64,000 bases of DNA, taken from Scortum barcoo (taxonomy: Eukaryota; Chordata; Actinopteri; Centrarchiformes; Terapontidae). Shown one piece after another: positions 25,701 through 38,240 of the stretch. The stretch's first letter is position 1. Each line of letters opens with the position of its first letter. Below the pieces are notes generated by a model. It was not told the DNA's origin. It made no database searches and was given only the letters and a program-made list of their open reading frames with translations. The translations under genes were made by a program, and so were the position numbers. The stretch is from assembly GCA_023238725.1 (NCBI GenBank), contig CM041533.1:22968176-23032175 (forward strand), given 5' to 3'.

Positions 25701-26891
25701 GGCATTTCATGGCCCGGAGGAATAAACACATCTTTTGTTGTTTAGCCCGTAACACACAAACACTCCAAATGCAAGCACACACCCAACTGAACAGACTGGT
25801 TGTTTATTAGAGGCCAACACACACCAGCCATTTACACGTATTCTAATGGCCAGTGATGTTTCACACCAACATGCACACACACACCAGGACTGAAGGACAA
25901 AAGAGAGCATGCTGTGAACAACAGCAGCCCATCTAAGTGGTTTGTCTTTATGGCTGCTTGCAGTTGGCTGCTTTGTTTGAGAAATGTTGCAACAGCAGAT
26001 AATGTTAAATAAGGACGTCTTGTCCCACAAAATCTGCCAGAGTTACATTACTGTGTGAAAAACACTGTAAAACCTCTATAAAATGCAGGGAGTATGGCAC
26101 GAAATGAGAGATTGAAAAGGTTTTATCGCTCTAAATGATGGAAAAAGGTGTTTGATTGTCTTTACGCAGGGATATTCAGTGCCGTTGTGATGGATCTCCT
26201 TACCGAAAAAGACATAGTATGATGATGGCGATCGTCAGAGAAATGAGAGACACGCTGTGACCAATGGTGTAACCCACTTTGATAGTGTCGAAAAATTCTC
26301 CCTGCAAAAACACGTTCAGTTAAGTTCACTGGAAACAGCTCATCTGGCATTGAAACTGAAGCCCCAGCAGCAGACGCAACATGGGGCTGGAGCAGGTTTT
26401 TCACCCTGGTTGCCATACCGACCGCATTATCATCCATGGTGTTGTTGAGATTGTATCCACAGTCCATGATGTAGTCGAAGCTGATTGGGGTCCAGCCATC
26501 CTCAGTGCAGGTCTTTGACAGGTTACCTAATAAGTAGAGGGACAGAGGGAATATTACATTAACAACAACGTTACTCTTGCAAGAATATAACAAATTGTTT
26601 TGGCAATTTCAATTAAAAGGAAGTAGTATTGTTGGTGTGTGTGTGTGGGTGTATGTATGTCAGTGTGTATGCATGAGCCACAAGGCAAAACTCCTCCTAC
26701 ATTTACTGACACTTAATTATAGAGATATATATATCTCACTGGAATACTCCCAAAAACTAAAAGGAAATGGACGGAATGACTGAAGGGGATCAGTTGTCCC
26801 ACCGGCTCAGAGATGCTGGGACGGTTCCCATGTGTATTCCCATCTGTTTCGTAATTATTCTTAGGCCGCACGTATGCACACACGCGCAAAC

Positions 26892-26944
<53 letters not shown>

Positions 26945-29900
26945 AGGAGGCCAACAGTCAAGCGGAGAGATATTTTTACTCTGGCCTGTCCATGGGGGCA
27001 GAAGTGAAAGGTCCAAGTGCATTAGACTGTCCATAAAAAGAGAAAAGAGCGCTTTCATCTGAGAAGAGACAAGAAGAGCAGGATAGAGCTCTGTACAGTA
27101 AAGTATAGTACACTTGAGCTCATTAGGGTCTAGTGCAACACAGTGCACTTGCTCAGTGGAAATGAGTAGAGTTCTGTATAGCTTTGAGAGCAGTGGACTC
27201 CAGCTCAATACTGAGGGGCTCATTAGAGTGCAGAGTTCTAGTTAAAGCTCAGTAAAGTAGAGATGAACATAATATAGAGCAGGTTAGTATTATTTTGGAC
27301 TTTCTGCATCTTGTAATATTTGCACACCCACCGCCATCAGTATAATCTGTATTCTAGTGTATATTTCTGTTTATTTATTTTAATTCATAATTTATATTTT
27401 GGGTCTGTATTTGATTTTATTACTTTAGTATTATTTATTTTTAGTGGGTTTTTTTAGGGAGCCTGTGACTTAATTTGAACTGAATTTCATTGCCAGCAAC
27501 TCCATGTAATTGTTGTGCACATGCCGATAAAGTCTTGAATCTTGAATCTAAAATCAGTATTTCATCATCGTTATTTACAGAGACCCAACAGTTCCCACCA
27601 TGAGCAAGCACTCCGCAACAGTGGCAAAGGAAAAGCTCCTTTTAAGAGGCAGGAGCCTCGAGCAGATACAGGCTCCATGTAGGCAGCCATTTGCCATCAC
27701 CAGGTGGGTTGAGACAGAGACAGACAGACACAGAGAGACAGACAGAAATACAGCAACAGAAATAACAACAATAACAACTACATAACTACATCAACAAATA
27801 CTGCAGACTGAAATGTAAAAACTGATAAAAAAGGAGAATAAATTAGTGACTGGATTATTATTTTTATGTCATGTCCTACTTCCCGCTTTGCATTATATGC
27901 ACAGCTACTTTTCAGTAAATGAAAGCTGTGCAATAAGTACATTTTAAATGAAAAGTATTATTTACTATTAATATAACATAAAGTAGAAGTAGGTAATTTA
28001 TTTAGAAAATTACTTTTAATTATATTTGCTAAAACTGTCACTATGTCCTGACAGCACTACATAAGACAGAAATAAATCAGACTATTCTGGCTCCACCTGC
28101 TGCCTCTAACAAGAATACACCTCGCCCGAATCAAAACAACCAATCAGCACAGAGTAGCTGGCGACTGGTATTTTAAGCAACATCAAAATCAGATTAATGC
28201 AATTTTTTGTTACCTGTCCAAGACCTTTTAAGACACTGAGAAAAGCAAATGTTCAAAGAGCTATTTCAGCAACTGTGCCCAATCGAAAGATACTATATAG
28301 AAGCCTGGTGGTTAATATGAGGGAACTCTTGTATCTCAGCCCCCTCATTCTTTTTATGTTTTCTATCGGTCAACTAAGGCTAAAATGACAAGAAAATAAT
28401 ATTAAAAGAGTCTGCAAGATGAAGATGTGAAAAGGGGTGATAATGCACAGGAGTAATTCATGACGCTGCATATTAAAATCCATTGAAAAAGCCTTTTACA
28501 GTTAGTTTATAGAACTTCTTTCAAAAGTGCTGCAAAAGAGGTTTTCCGAATTGTAGAGCTATAGATCAGAAACGAAATGCTTCAATGTTCTGTTAAGACA
28601 CTGATCAGTAATTAGATTGAAAATCTGTCTTACAACATTCATGAGGTGTATCTAATCCTATAACCAGCAGTAACATCTCTGGGATTCTGTTCAGTCTCTT
28701 ATTGTGTAATATTTATTTGTAGCATTTCCTCATCTCCTTTCCAGTCAGTAAAGAAAGGAAGCTGCGTGTGTTGGCGGCAAATTAATCCTTGCACTGAATA
28801 CCACTGTAGAAATCTAAATGTAGGACATTCCTCACATTTCCCAACCGTATCGCTCCACAACCACTATCAAATCAGGCCCAAGTTGGGAAATGACCAACAA
28901 TCCAAAGTCTTAGAATGTATTTGGCATTAAAATATGGTCAGCTCACAAATACCTGAGTGGCGTATTGCAGAGAGGACGGTGGCTTAGCTTCCTCAAACAA
29001 CATGACAAGACACAAAGGGGATGATAAGCCCCTGCTGTTTCAGCCCATGCCACCACTGGATTTGGCTTGTTTGAGGGATTGCCAGAAGAATGCTTTCATC
29101 ATTCCCCAAAACATGACTGCATGGATTTTCAGTGTTGTGCACGACAACGAGGGGAGCTCAAACGAGTTAATCACCCTGTCATTGTTTTAATTTCAAGGGT
29201 TTTTTTTTTATATCTTGGCTTTTCTGTCAGTGTTGTATAGTCGAATGCATTATCCTTCCTAATTATATCTTCGAGGAAGATTCATATTAGCATACATCGC
29301 TTTGCTTCAGCTCAACTGAATAATGTGGCATGTTTGTGGAACGACTGACAGCCAGGCCCTCCGTCACTCTGAGAGGGTGAGTTGCCCGTGTTATTGAAAG
29401 AGATGAATGGCTGTGTGTTTGTGTTAGACCTGCTAGGTAAAGAGTTCATGACAATGGCAAACTGTGTCTCAACAAAATTTATGACTTGGCCCTGAATCTC
29501 CGTGGCGCCATGTTTCGTAATGCCTGTTTTTTCTGAGCTTTCTTGTGCGTGAGGCTTATACAATAAATGGTTCAGGACATGTCAGTATCTTGAGTCTTTC
29601 ACAATCGACTGGCAGTGAAGACATTTGAAAAGCCCTTTTTTAGACACTGTCATCCATTCACAAAAAGGCAAGGTCTTAAAAACACATATATCATATTCCT
29701 CTAACCTCTGTTTTGCTCAGTTCATGTAATGCTCACATGTGGAGATAAAAGGTTCTCATCTGACAGCAACGGTAATTTACAAGGCAGAGAATCCAAGACT
29801 GTTCATCATCCCTTAAGTCATCCTTACGTGACCTAAGAGTAGAGCTGGTTTAACCAGCAGAGACCTGCACTGATTTGTTGACTTACTGCATAATTGATAT

Positions 29901-32900
29901 TGTGCACATCAGTGCAGCACAGGCCCCTTTGCCTCATCCTGGTCCCAGCTCAGTGGGGCCCGTTGATCCTGTGAACCTTTGACATGTCATGTGAAATATA
30001 CCTTTTCTGCCTTCAACCCCACAAATCTGGTGATTGCTCATCTGTCCCATCTCTTTTCCCTGGAGTGCTCTCCTCTCTCAGGTCACACTCTCTCCCATCT
30101 GGGTCACATCATAGCTTCCCAGAAAAGCCTTCCCCTCCAAGTAGAGTCTTCGCATTCTAATGATAAATCATCGCTTTCAGTCCCTCTCAGGGTCTGAAAA
30201 TGATCGGGGGGAAATGCCGGCTAGACTACAGGGGCAGAGACCTCATCATGTCTGCAGAGGCACTCAGGCTTAAGGGTAAAAGCACTGCAGGTACCCACAG
30301 CTGTAACTATATACCTGTTCAAAATACAGCAAAGATATTGAGTTGCTGAAAGTGTTTGCAGGCAGTGAAAATGCCCCCAACCTGCAGAAACAGACGTCAC
30401 ACTCCCGACCAAAGACAGGCACAACCTGACAGGCCTGAGAGAGTTTCCACCTTTATCCACCAAATCTTCTTTGCCACTTAGAAGCACAGCAAGACGTTTA
30501 AAACACATTTGACATAATGGAAAGTTATGAAGTTGTTAAAAAGCAACCATGTTAGCAAACAGTTGTATAGTTATGGATCCACCTAACACAGAGCAATAAA
30601 AGTATTTATTTGGAGTCGTATTTCTGCCTCCTTTTAGCTCAGTTTTGGTCTCCATCAACCACTGACTAAAGCTGTTAAATGTTACATTGTGCAAAATGCT
30701 TATACTAACTAAAGCAAAAATATACCAAAACAATATGTCAAAAAGCTCAAATAACTAGAGATGAATATCTGTAAGGTTTGTAGAATTCTCAGTGGATCTG
30801 TCACTTCAACAGACACACCGTACATATAGCTATCTGATCCAATGATAATAAGTATATAAAAGATATTGACTAGCACAGTTTAACCTGTGGTTTTACAAGC
30901 TAATTTCAACTCCAATAAAGGAACACCTCTCGAGGCACTGACTTGAAATTGAGGCCTCTCATCCAGCTGAACACAAATAAACAGGTCCAGCTCAGTGTGG
31001 TGATTAATAACAAATGGAGATATACGGGAAACTCGGGGGAATAATCTCAGGAACTATACTGTACAAACACACCGCAATTCTTCCAATAAATTCACGAGGG
31101 AGTGGTTTCCCTTACACATAATTAGTACTACCCCGCTGAGGCCTCTCATAGATTAAAGGAAGATAAATAAACAGAATGTGTCTTAGATGAGTGGATGGTG
31201 CCATGATGAAAAGCTGTTTGCCTTGGAGGGACTCAATTGTGCCATGTGTTTTGGGTATTACTGTATTCTTTGTAGAACATGAGATGGGGTGTCAAGAAAG
31301 ATGAAGGCGACAGGTGATGGGCCTGGGCCAGGATGACATCATGAGTGTAAGCCACTGCGATCCTCAGTGTATTTCATAATTCCTATTTCTGGTCTCAAAT
31401 ATGGAGCACAGTGATGCAGACAACAACTGAAAAGGGAGGTCTCGTACATAACTCCTCCCTACATGAACAGGTATCTATTATATCCTATTTCAAATTAAGA
31501 CTCAGGATTGGCACAATGAGGTGTCCTTGGTGTAATATGTTGTTTAAGACTTATTTGTTTTTTAAAATAGGCTCCAATGCTCAATATTCACTCACCCTTT
31601 AACTCTGTTTGGGTCTCTATGAACTCCTGAGGGGAATATCTGGCTTTTAGCAGCTAAATGCTCTGCTATGTACAGCAGTTGCTAACTTTGTCCATGTGTC
31701 ATCTGTCTGAGCAGGCAGCATACAGGACATTTTTAGAGATTTTTCACTGAAAACAGCTTCCTGTGGCTGGAAAGGACCAAATGAGAGCAGTGAGAGTGAA
31801 ATAAAACAGTAAAGTTGCAGGCTGTACAAACCAAAATAATAAGTTTAAAGGTGCTAAAACTTTCTACGGGGCTCAGAGGAAACTGCAGAACTGAGTCATA
31901 ATCTTGCGGCTTGCTACTATGAATCACTGCTTTTGAAATTACATATAGTTATCTGATCATTTGTCAAAGATAAGACAAAATAATAGGTGAGATTCAGGTG
32001 TTGCAGCAGCACAAAGACAGAAATAAATACAGATAAACAAAGAAAGCAAAAAAATAAAATGAAAATTTATTAACTATTAAACTCAAATTTACAGAACAAG
32101 TAGTATACATACGCTCAGTATCCACCAACAGCACTGTTCTTAAATTAATATTGCAGTATTGCCTCAAGTGAAGAGGGCATATAAGAGTATTACTGCATGT
32201 CACTATCTACTGTAACAGTGTACACCAGAATAATCTATATTATGATTAAGTAATAATACTTGTATCAATGTAAAAACATAACATTTTAACATAATGTAGT
32301 ATAATGTAGTCTGGCATATAAAATACAATATAAAGTGAGTATAAAATAGAATATAATAATATATAGTATAGCACAGCAATACAGAATGCAATATAGTTTA
32401 AGTATGGTATTGTATACTACCTAATAAATGATAAATAAAATATAATTAATATCAAGTGTATAATGTGCAATATTTGCAAATCAGTCCAACAGAGAGAAAA
32501 TGGAGAAGGACTGATGCTGTATTGATTAACCAATCTTGTTAAGCTTTTTAAAAGAGGAATGGGTACTTTTAAGTAGTTATTGAGTATCTGCCAGAATCCG
32601 CTGGTTGTCTTATCTATTAATTAATCCATTTATCTTATCCTCTTTCACATTTTAATTTCAACTGGACAACAGATGTCCTTGTCCATTTATTTTATTTTGT
32701 CTTTCTTTCATGTCCAAATACTTTTTTTGAAGAACCTTGTGCGATCACTGACTGATTTCATTAAGACAGACTTCAATAGAGTCAGTTATTGCTTTATTCT
32801 GCCAATTTCTGTCCTCTCACACACACTCACAGACACACACACACAACCTATTTTATAAACTTGATTCTTACGTGTTGAAACGTCCCTGGAGAAGTAGAAC

Positions 32901-35664
32901 AGATATTTGGGGCAAGGGATGGTGACCACCTCTCCAACATCAGCACTGGGCCAGCAGGTGATCTTGTCCCACGTCCTGTTGCAGCCTAGCCGAGATACAG
33001 AGAAGCCAAAAATGATGTCTTTTTAATTGTCAAAGATGGATACCCCAAGATAACAGCTGTTTGTTTGCTTGCTTGTTTGTTTGTTTTGCAGTAAATATCT
33101 GGAGCTCTTGTGCGATGACAGACGTTGAGCAGGTGAAGGTTAAGCACTGGAGTTCCCATGGCAGCCAAAACATGGTGGCTCAAGTCAGCTGTTGTTACAG
33201 TCCACAACAGCGGCTGACCTGAGTTAACACACTGAAATCATGACTAATAAAACAGCTCCCCGTCCTGCATTACAAACTGTTATTTGAATTCAGCAGACCA
33301 CTGTGAATCAGGTCGCACCTGCTCACCATTTTGTCACTGTGAAAAATTAGTTTACCAGCTGATATCTGCATCGTCACGCTTAGGATTTCACAGCATTTAC
33401 ACTGGATGGGATCTATAGGAAGCGAACTGGTATCTAAATGAAAAGATAATGAGTGGTTAATGACTTTTCATTGTGTGAAAGTAAACAGAGACTCGTAATA
33501 CCTGCAGCTAGGATCGGTGAGGTCTCGGTTACACACAGAGCTAATAAAGGCTCAGTGAAGCGCAATTACCCCTCACTTGTACATAATTACGTGCTGCGTG
33601 CTGTGAGCATTCAACACCCCACTTAGCAACATGTAATCCCGGCTTTATCAACAATAAACTGAAGCAACGAATCAGTTAAGTGAGTTCCATTATTGCACAC
33701 TCACTGTTGCATTTCATTCATTTTTATTCTGAGCAGTGTTTAATGAAAATAAAAGGTCAAATTTGCTCAGTTAGACAGCTGACTTCAGAACTGAACCAAG
33801 GCACATGTGACGAGGGGCTGACATTAGGTGGAAAACAGTGCTCAGCCATGCAAGCTGTAAAGCCAGAGGGGAGATTTGAACAGCTTTTGTTGTCTTTAGA
33901 GCTCGTTGTGTCACTTCGATCAGAACCTACTTGTGGATTAAGCAAATAAGACAGAATAAGTGGAGCCGGGACAGCAAAGGCATGTCTAATACACACAGGA
34001 AAAAAACTACGTACCTGTCGTTTTGTTCTCAATGTGAGCCTCACACATGTCCCTCTCCTTGTCTATTTCCTTCATCATGTCACATATCTGGTTGTGCACC
34101 GAAAAGACCTGTAGAGAGAAGATTTTACACACATTTTCTATTTATCTGTCTGGTCACAGTGCCATTTTAAAGTCAGCCACAGAACCATTAGTGAGGAGTA
34201 GAGGACTGCATGAGTTGTACTTTGGTGTGCTCTCTCAAACATGTCTCAAGGCAAACACATCTACTGTATCCTGTCTACTGGGTCTTCCTGAGATGAGCTG
34301 ACTTGGGCTGCAATCAGTCTCTCCAGCAGACACACACAGCGGACATAAAATCAATCTTTTGACTGTGAGTCAACCGTCATATTCCTTCAATTTGCACGTG
34401 CGTGCTTGGAAGACACAGAGCGGATCTTCAGCCCTGAACTGGTTCATCGTGAAGCTGAATCCATGAGGGTTTACCACCAGAGGACAGACCCTCTGCAGGA
34501 CCACAAGATTTATTGATGTTACTTAGGTGAATGAGTCTCCTCTCTGTGGGCATTAATCAGCCTGGTAGTATGTGGCTATTGTTAGCTACAAAATGAGCCC
34601 ATATGACTCCAGCCTCTCCCTCCCATACAAGGTGACTCCCCCATTTATATTAAGATTTATCTCGCTCCTCGGGCTACGCTACACGTCCCGTGTCACTTCA
34701 CCCACTGGTGCACCTATGGACTATGATTGGAGAGGATGCTGTCAGTGATGGATCAGTGCTGCCTCGAGCAGAGCAAGTTGGAGTATCAGGAGAAAACTTC
34801 CCACACTCCATCATCATGATCATAATCACCCCTTCTGTGAGTGTGTATGGAGGCAGTCGTAAAAGCCAGCACGCTGCTCTGAGGGCTTTGACCTCCAAGT
34901 GAATTCCAGCATGAATCACACATTCTTCTCTACAGGAGACAGTCGTGGATAAGGATGCTGGATACCAAAGAGTACAGAGCCAGAAAGGCATAATTTCCAT
35001 GGAGCCCTGTTGGGAGACCAACAGAGACTTTGTGACTTGTTCTGATAATTCACCTAAACCCTTAGTCATGGAAAGAGATCAGCTTGGCTGTAGAAACACA
35101 TGAATATCACTGAAAAACATTCACAGTGTGGCCTGCTGTTTAGGTCAGACCAAATGTCCTTTAGAAAGCTGCAGGTCTGTCCTGTGGTCTTCACACAGAG
35201 CAGAGGCTGAACATGGACTGAGGAGACTGCTGTTGTGATGATGGGAGAGGAGGTCATTACCTTTTAAAAACTTTCAAAAAGACGAAAGCTCGAGTTGAAA
35301 TATGATTTGTTCTAAAATGTCTTTAATCAAATGATGATGAAAACACGACCAACTCACAGTAACATTTTCCTTTGTACATCCATCACTAACTAAACCCTCC
35401 ACAGCCTCCCTCACATGGCGCGCCCTGCATCCTAAACTGCTCTCCGAGAGCGCATCAACTTCTACTTGGCAGACGACCCTCCTTTTGAGAGGTGATCGTG
35501 GTCCTCCTCACGGTGCCAGATCAGGCGAGCGGCTGACGCATAGTTGAAAACGAGCCCGAGTTCAAGTCATGAGAAAAGTCAAAAGTGTTTAAAGATTTAC
35601 TCACAGGTCCCAGCAGGACGCAGGAGAGGAGGATGAAAAATCTCTTGGAAACTTGCAGCAGCAT
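19793..35664 (-). CDS. vipr1: vipr1, VIP/PACAP receptor 1 (VPAC1, class B GPCR)
   Basis: Thirteen coding exons join in frame to 445 aa: 35605-35664, 34015-34108, 32872-32985, 26423-26526, 26204-26301, 24858-24987, 22757-22910, 21709-21769, 21275-21341, 21092-21183, 20766-20895, 20128-20169, 19793-19984. An N-terminal hydrophobic signal peptide is followed by the cysteine-rich hormone-binding ectodomain (CNRTWDKITCWP, then TCTEDGW) and seven membrane segments. Diagnostic VPAC1 stretches include KLHCTRNYIHMHLFVSFIL, FFWLLVEGLYLHTLLAVSFF, SERKYFW, ARSTLLLIPLFG-like AKSTLLLIPLFG, GFVVAVLYCFLNGE and AEIKRKWRRW. The receptor binds VIP and PACAP at the plasma membrane and couples mainly to Gs. Human VPAC1 is 457 aa. 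PAC1 or VPAC2 are less likely given the C terminus and the human-like linkage to klhl40 and hhatl. The exon 4 donor (GTCGGT) is weak; see findings. Confidence 0.93.
26881..26943. repeat. (AC)n microsatellite in vipr1 intron 3
   Basis: About 30 CA units, slightly interrupted at the left end, roughly 350 bp upstream (on the minus strand) of vipr1 exon 4. Confidence 0.95.
27300..27548 (+). mobile_element. LINE 3' UTR fragment (L2-like tail)
   Basis: An AT-rich stretch ends in a TGCCGATAAAGTCTTGAATC-type terminus with a doubled CTTGAAT unit. This is the same architecture as the better-preserved element ending at 12566 (AATAAAGGAATCTGAATC). No coding part remains. It lies in a vipr1 intron. Confidence 0.6.
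27705..27750. repeat. (GACA)n-rich simple repeat
   Basis: Imperfect GACA/GAGA units in vipr1 intron 3. Confidence 0.7.
28000..32850. other. vipr1: vipr1 intron 3, interior
   Basis: This is the left-central part of the large intron between exons 3 and 4. Only short chance open frames were seen. The sequence is AT-rich, especially 32200-32480. I see no exon, RNA gene or clear element. Confidence 0.5.
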
Positions 35665-36000
35665 GTCCTCCGAAGTGGCTGATCACGTTGAACTAGGAGA
35701 ACAGACTGTGGGCTGAAAAGAAAGAGTAGAAATAAAAAGAGTGGGGCTCGCAGTGATAATCCGCAGCAGGTCTGTGAGGCTCTCCTTCCTCACTCCGTGC
35801 GCCTTTACGCTCGGACTGAAGTGAACCGCTCCGCTCCTGAAATCCTCCTCCTCCCTCTCGGTCTCTACCTTGAACAACCAACAAGTAACCAATGAAAGAT
35901 CCTGTGTGAACGTCAGGAGATGAGGGCGTAAACAAAGATAGAAGGAACTTACTGTGTCCATAAATTCAAACAGACCTGAGCCTTTGTTTCATTGTGCGCA
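35665..36000 (-). promoter_or_regulatory. vipr1: vipr1 5' UTR/promoter region
   Basis: The DNA upstream of the vipr1 start codon is richer in G+C and CpG (about 35740-35880) than the flanks and lacks open frames resembling protein. It probably contains the 5' UTR and core promoter. No TATA box is obvious at an appropriate place, so the transcription start is not assigned. Confidence 0.4.
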
Positions 36001-36274
36001 GCCTGTTTGTGATAAGTGTTATCACGTAACATCACGAAAGTATATTGTAGTACCATTTATTTATTCTGTAGCTATGGCTGCAATGTTGTGTTTAGTCAGA
36101 ACTACAACGTGTTGCGTGCACTATTTGAGTAACGCTGTAAACGGGATATTCCTGCAAAAGCAGAGTAACGGAGTACTTTACTCAAGCACTGAAGCACAAT
36201 ATGAGGTACTTGTACTCTACCTGAACATTTTAGTTGTATACCACTGTATATACTTGCACGTCATTTCATGGAAA

Positions 36275-36440
36275 CATTAAGTCACCATCACTGCAGGTAT
36301 AGGCCGACATGTTTTAGTGACAGGGACACATATGAGGTGGATTTACCAGCTGCCCTCATGGGACTTTTGAGAGGTTTTTATTTTTATTCATGTTAGCCGT
36401 GTGGCTCCTGGGATGTCTGTCTCATTCAAAAAACTGTTTG
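36275..36440 (+). repeat. Dispersed repeat, copy A
   Basis: Shares a series of blocks, in the same order and orientation, with 38005-38160: GAAACATTAA-GTCACCA, CTGCAGGTA, ACATGTTTTAGTG, AGGTGGAT, GGACTTTTGAG and a CTCCTGGGATGTCT/CTCTTGGGATGTCT block. It is non-coding. Confidence 0.65.
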
Positions 36441-38004
36441 AGGCCCCAACAGGTCAAATTCTCCAATACATCACTGAGAAAGCAAACACTAAAATCTAAA
36501 GAAACAAATATAAATTTGTGCAGCAGAACTTTTTTCTTCTTTCCCATTAATCATCTCACCACAGCCTGTCAGATTTACTTTGTATCTCCAACCCAAACAG
36601 CTACAACAGTTAAAATACTAATTATTAATCAGTAATGCTATACATAGTAATATATCAGTCACAAGGGACATCCTTTTCAGAACCAGTAGTTTTTTCTTAC
36701 ACTTTTAGTACATTTAGCTGATAGTATTACTGTATTTTCACTTAAACTGTTTTTTGAATATTTTGAATAAAGGAAAAGTATAGTATAAAGTATAAAGGAG
36801 TATTTCTGCACTGTTGTATTGGTTCCTTTTCTGAAGAAAAGACTTCTGCTGCCATTACAGATATAAACTGAGCTAATCACTGAGTATATGCATATGGCCA
36901 GGTGAAAAATTCAAGGAAAAACTTGAATAAATGAGGAGAGGAACATAAGGAGAGCAGATAGATCCATGGAGGGATCACTGACTGGTTTGATAAGATGAAA
37001 ATGATGTCAATCCAATGAACACCTTCCTGAGACAAATGATGTTGTTTCTTTCTCTATTCTGTACAGTGTAACTGAAAAAACAAATATTGGGCACAACTTA
37101 CAGTATAATACAGATACAATAAGTCATTACAACAAACCAACCCCTCTAAAACTGCCATGAAGTTGAGGTAACATCTGATGGTCTCTGCAGCTATCTGCCT
37201 CTATAGTGAGTTGAACAAGTTTCACTTCACATTTCACATAACATTTACAGGCCAACAATGTTGTCGCTGGTAACAATGCACAGAAACGATCCTTGTTGTC
37301 AGTGCACTGACCCCTCCGATGGCAACAAGGAAGTGAAAGTGTGCAAGCTTTCTGTTTAGTTTGCACTATTAGATCAGCGACATCTTCCTGGTTTGTAAAG
37401 CAGTCTGCAAAATCCAAACAGTGACAAACAGTGTGAGATATGGTGCCAATCAGAGGCTGCAAGGGTCTCATTTACTATAATTAAAGCATTAATCACTCAA
37501 GATGAAGATGAGACTTTCTCAATGTTGGTAACTGCTGCATAAATTCTTGCCCTCAACCCACAAGCTGAAACATAACTCTGCCTCTTCACAGGCAACGCGT
37601 GAGGTTCACTGAGATGCTCATGTAAGAGTGTGAATTGACCTACGAGCTAGCTGTCAATCAACTTCCTAGAAATTCTAATGGAGGCAATGAGGGTAATTAT
37701 GAAGACGCATCAAACTCATCAAACCGAAATGATGATCAGAGTGAAATTATTTTCCCAGCAGGGAAACCAAAAGCAATGCACATCTGTTTGTGAGCGTGTG
37801 TGTATGTGTGTGCCTGTTTGCTTTAATGCCTGATGAGAATGTCCATAAATCTTGATAAAATAATGAGATGAGGAATACTCTTTCATTTTGTAAAGATTGC
37901 AATCACAAAAAAAAAAACATTTGTCTTTGATATTATCTGATGGATGTTAAAACTGTTGAAATGCAGGATTTTCTTGACAAATCATCCACATCATTTCAAA
38001 CAGA

Positions 38005-38240
38005 AACATTAAAGTCACCAACGCTGCAGGTAGGCAGGCATGTTTTAGTGGCAGGTCCCTGCATGGACACACACAAGGTGGATAATTCAGAGGACTTTTG
38101 AGTGGTTTTGTCATCCAGGTCAGTAGCGGTGCGGCTCTTGGGATGTCTTTCAGGTCAGCTGGTCAGTCCACCACTTTGGTCCACAATGAAATATCTCAAC
38201 AACTAATGTGTTGGTACACATTCATGTCCATCATTCAGTG
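38005..38240 (+). repeat. Dispersed repeat, copy B
   Basis: This is the second copy of the element at 36275-36440. It continues into a GGTCAGTCCACCACTTTGGT block followed by AAATATCTCAACAACTAATG, which is related to the minus-strand repeat at 18190-18600. The three copies therefore belong to one family or to a composite element. Confidence 0.65.

Noticed and set aside
27600..27785. Open frame in a vipr1 intron with a GACA-type low-complexity tail
   Set aside because: The C-terminal half is translation of a simple repeat and the rest has no recognisable protein features or splice context.
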